A program made the translations under genes and the position numbers. A stretch of 15,938 nt of DNA, from NCBI GenBank assembly GCA_900554485.1, contig USHO01000017.1:1-15938 (forward strand), given 5' to 3'. The DNA comes from an uncultured Eubacteriales bacterium (GTDB lineage Bacteria > Bacillota > Clostridia > Christensenellales > Borkfalkiaceae). The notes below the pieces were generated by a model, which had not been told where the DNA came from, did no database searches, and saw only the letters and a list, made by a program, of their open reading frames with translations. This document shows, piece by piece, positions 14,015 through 15,938 of the stretch (positions within the stretch are counted from its first letter, which is position 1; the number at the start of each line of letters is the position of its first letter).

Positions 14015-15938
14015 TTAACCTTTCAACGCAAGACCAGCTTTTGTAATTGTGAAATTGTAATTATAGCTGTTAAACTCGCCTGTTTTGAGCCAGTGTTGAT
14101 TAGCCTTGCTATTGAATCCCATATAGAGAGACAGGCTTTCCGTCGTATAGGTAAAGCTCGGCCATTTTGCGTCCAAAACTCTGTACGGAACGTATCCTTC
14201 AAAGGTTACCGTATAATAACCGTTTGCGTCTTTCTCCGCAACGTACACGCCGACGCCGCCCATTACGCGGTTGACGTTTCCTAAACCGGAAATCTGCAAC
14301 TCTATACGGGGGTTCGCAAGTCCGTCAGAGCCGAAATTAAGGATAAGCGTATCGGTACAATCTGCCGCCGCAACATTATAAGACGAAATTTTCATAGTTG
14401 CGGCATAATAGAAGCCGTCCGTACCCATAAAGCCGGTATAGGTAATTTCTTCTTTGCCCGTCTTTCCCATATCCGCCGCTGCATAAGTAACAGAGGTTTT
14501 CCCGCTCCATACCGACTCGTCCAATTTACCGTCAAGCGTAACGCCGTTCAATTTCGCCTGACCGTTGAAATCATAGAAACCGCTCGCGTTCACAAGAATA
14601 CCGTTGCGCCAGCCTACTGTGTTTGCCTCCGTTCCGCATAAAGACCAGTATCTCGCAAAATCCGCCCTCTGCGGTTTGCCGGCAAACACACACGTTTCGC
14701 GGGCCCTATTATCATCGCTCGGCGTATAAGCGATCATTAAATACAAATTATCGCCGCTGACGTAATTCGTAAGCGCTGCTGCCGGGAAGTGCAATTCGAA
14801 TACCGAAGTATACGTTCCGTCGCTGTTAGGCGTTGCATAAACTACTTTCATAAAATCAATCACTTGATTCTGGTTGATAGTACTACCGCTCAGACCAAAT
14901 CTGAGACGAACAGCGTCAGCAGCAGCTGTTCCACCGTTTTTAAGCATCCAAACGTTAATCTGGTCGCTGGTTGTAGCGGTACCCTCGTTATCAATCGATT
15001 TTGTAACAACCGTTACACGGAAATACGCACCCTTGGAAGGATCGTATACGCCTTCATACTTAGCGCTGTTGCCGTTCGACGCAACGAGTTTTCCGTTTGC
15101 CCCATAAACACCGTCGCCGTCGGTATAAGTAACAGACGCCTTATCTTCAAGTATTTCATATCCCTTAATATGACGCGTTACCGTGATAGAAACGGCGCCG
15201 GTTACGTCTGCGCCGGGGATTGTAAATTTACCGTCTTGCGCGGCGGCAAGGTTATATTTATTTCCGCCGATTGTAACAACGGTTTCAAACGCAAAATCAG
15301 AATACTTTGACAACGTAGAAGGATCTGTAAACGTAATATCGGTATCGAATACGGCTTTTGTCGCCGAAACAGCGATATAATCAGGCGTAGACGCCTTACC
15401 GTTTGTGTTGCTTGTATGCGTACCTAAATCGGCATATCCGTTCTGCACGACGTTGAGCGCATATTCAACTGCCTGCCAAACCGCATAGAGCGTAACGGTT
15501 TCCCCCGTTTCGACGGGATCGTTCACGTCGCCGTTCATGTAGAAATATGCGGTGACACCCTCCAAAGCGCTTGCGCCGTATTCGGGCGTATCTGCATCCG
15601 CGCTCGTCGCCCAACCAAGGAAGATGTACCCCTCTCTTGAGATCGCCGAGGTAAGATTAATCGTGCTGCCCCACTCCACGTTCTCTTTGTTTGTGGGAAC
15701 GCCGCTCGCTTTCGTGCTGCCCGTGCCATCGTTCGCGTCAAAGGCGATCGAGAAAGTCGCTTCGTGCGCCTGCTGTATGGTTTCAACGGTGACGGAGATC
15801 GCAAAGCCCTCCGTGCCCGCCTGATAGCTATACTTGTTGTCCGTTGCAGTAAGTACAGCGTCTCCGACCTTGACTTCCTTTACGACAAATCCAGCACTGG
15901 CGGTAACGGTAAATTCGTACAAGCCGTTCCGCGCGACG
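14015..15938 (-). CDS. Secreted multidomain carbohydrate-binding-like protein, partial (5' end beyond right edge)
   Basis: 641 codons are visible and the frame is open through the window end (VARNG precedes the TTG at 15922), so the true start is outside. Counting from that TTG: residues ~1-48 are the end of a beta domain; ~56-149 a Flg_new repeat ending YAVW; ~150-250 another beta-rich domain; ~255-445 a beta-sandwich region; and ~455-635 a CBM9/DOMON-like domain (LDGKLDESVW, then GFYYAATMKIS). The C-terminus (LALKG) has no LPxTG sorting motif or membrane anchor. A cell-surface or released glycan-binding or glycan-degrading protein is inferred; any catalytic domain would be beyond the edge. 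Likely the upstream gene of the cluster. Confidence 0.8.
   Translation of the reverse strand, partial: VARNGLYEFTVTASAGFVVKEVKVGDAVLTATDNKYSYQAGTEGFAISVTVETIQQAHEATFSIAFDANDGTGSTKASGVPTNKENVEWGSTINLTSAISREGYIFLGWATSADADTPEYGASALEGVTAYFYMNGDVNDPVETGETVTLYAVWQAVEYALNVVQNGYADLGTHTSNTNGKASTPDYIAVSATKAVFDTDITFTDPSTLSKYSDFAFETVVTIGGNKYNLAAAQDGKFTIPGADVTGAVSITVTRHIKGYEILEDKASVTYTDGDGVYGANGKLVASNGNSAKYEGVYDPSKGAYFRVTVVTKSIDNEGTATTSDQINVWMLKNGGTAAADAVRLRFGLSGSTINQNQVIDFMKVVYATPNSDGTYTSVFELHFPAAALTNYVSGDNLYLMIAYTPSDDNRARETCVFAGKPQRADFARYWSLCGTEANTVGWRNGILVNASGFYDFNGQAKLNGVTLDGKLDESVWSGKTSVTYAAADMGKTGKEEITYTGFMGTDGFYYAATMKISSYNVAAADCTDTLILNFGSDGLANPRIELQISGLGNVNRVMGGVGVYVAEKDANGYYTVTFEGYVPYRVLDAKWPSFTYTTESLSLYMGFNSKANQHWLKTGEFNSYNYNFTITKAGLALKG

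Noticed and set aside
14015..15922. TTG at 15922 as the start of the right-edge surface protein
   Set aside because: The frame stays open to the window end with domain-like sequence before it and there is no signal peptide, so the gene continues outside.
1..15938. CRISPR array, tRNA or rRNA genes, insertion sequences, prophage or defence genes
   Set aside because: No direct-repeat array, cloverleaf-like sequence, transposase or phage gene was found by reading both strands.

Overview
The window looks like a chromosomal segment from an uncultured, probably gut-associated Clostridia-like Firmicute. The reasons are its moderate G+C, strong AGGAGG-type ribosome binding sites, lipoprotein signal peptides, Listeria-Bacteroides (Flg_new) repeats, an AraC regulator and an intracellular disaccharide-phosphorylase pathway. 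Thr, Ala and Ser are often coded ACG, GCG and TCG, and TGA, TAG and TAA all act as stops, so the code is standard. Placement below class level would be a guess. No tRNA, rRNA, CRISPR array or intact mobile element was seen.

Left part (1-4365): a large repeat-containing surface lipoprotein runs off the left edge on the minus strand. It is divergent from an AraC-family regulator with a good sigma-A promoter. Convergent to the regulator, across a terminator hairpin, is a secreted lipoprotein carrying a tyrosine/lipid phosphatase domain, driven by its own extended -10 promoter.

Middle (4366-8122): this stretch is partly decayed. It holds an AAA-type ATPase remnant without Walker A, then a two-gene membrane operon on the minus strand (CPA2 cation/proton antiporter, then MgtC-like protein) ending in a clear terminator. 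Upstream of that lies a second mgtC-like gene broken by at least two single-base losses. The antiporter has an odd start: its ribosome binding site points at ATC or ACG, and the nearest standard codon (GTG) is 17 codons further in.

Right part (8104-15938): a minus-strand carbohydrate cluster, in transcription order: secreted carbohydrate-binding-like protein (cut by the right edge), sugar isomerase/epimerase-type TIM barrel, GH106-like cytoplasmic glycosidase, the tail of a lost GH78-like glycosidase, a GH112 beta-galactoside phosphorylase, and the broken mgtC. Spacing is very tight from the isomerase onward, so these probably share a transcript. A plausible job is intracellular breakdown of imported oligosaccharides. 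GH112 enzymes phosphorolyse galacto-N-biose/lacto-N-biose or galactosyl-rhamnose, and the rhamnosidase-like neighbours make the second substrate worth testing. At least three genes in the middle are decayed, so the locus appears to be losing functions.
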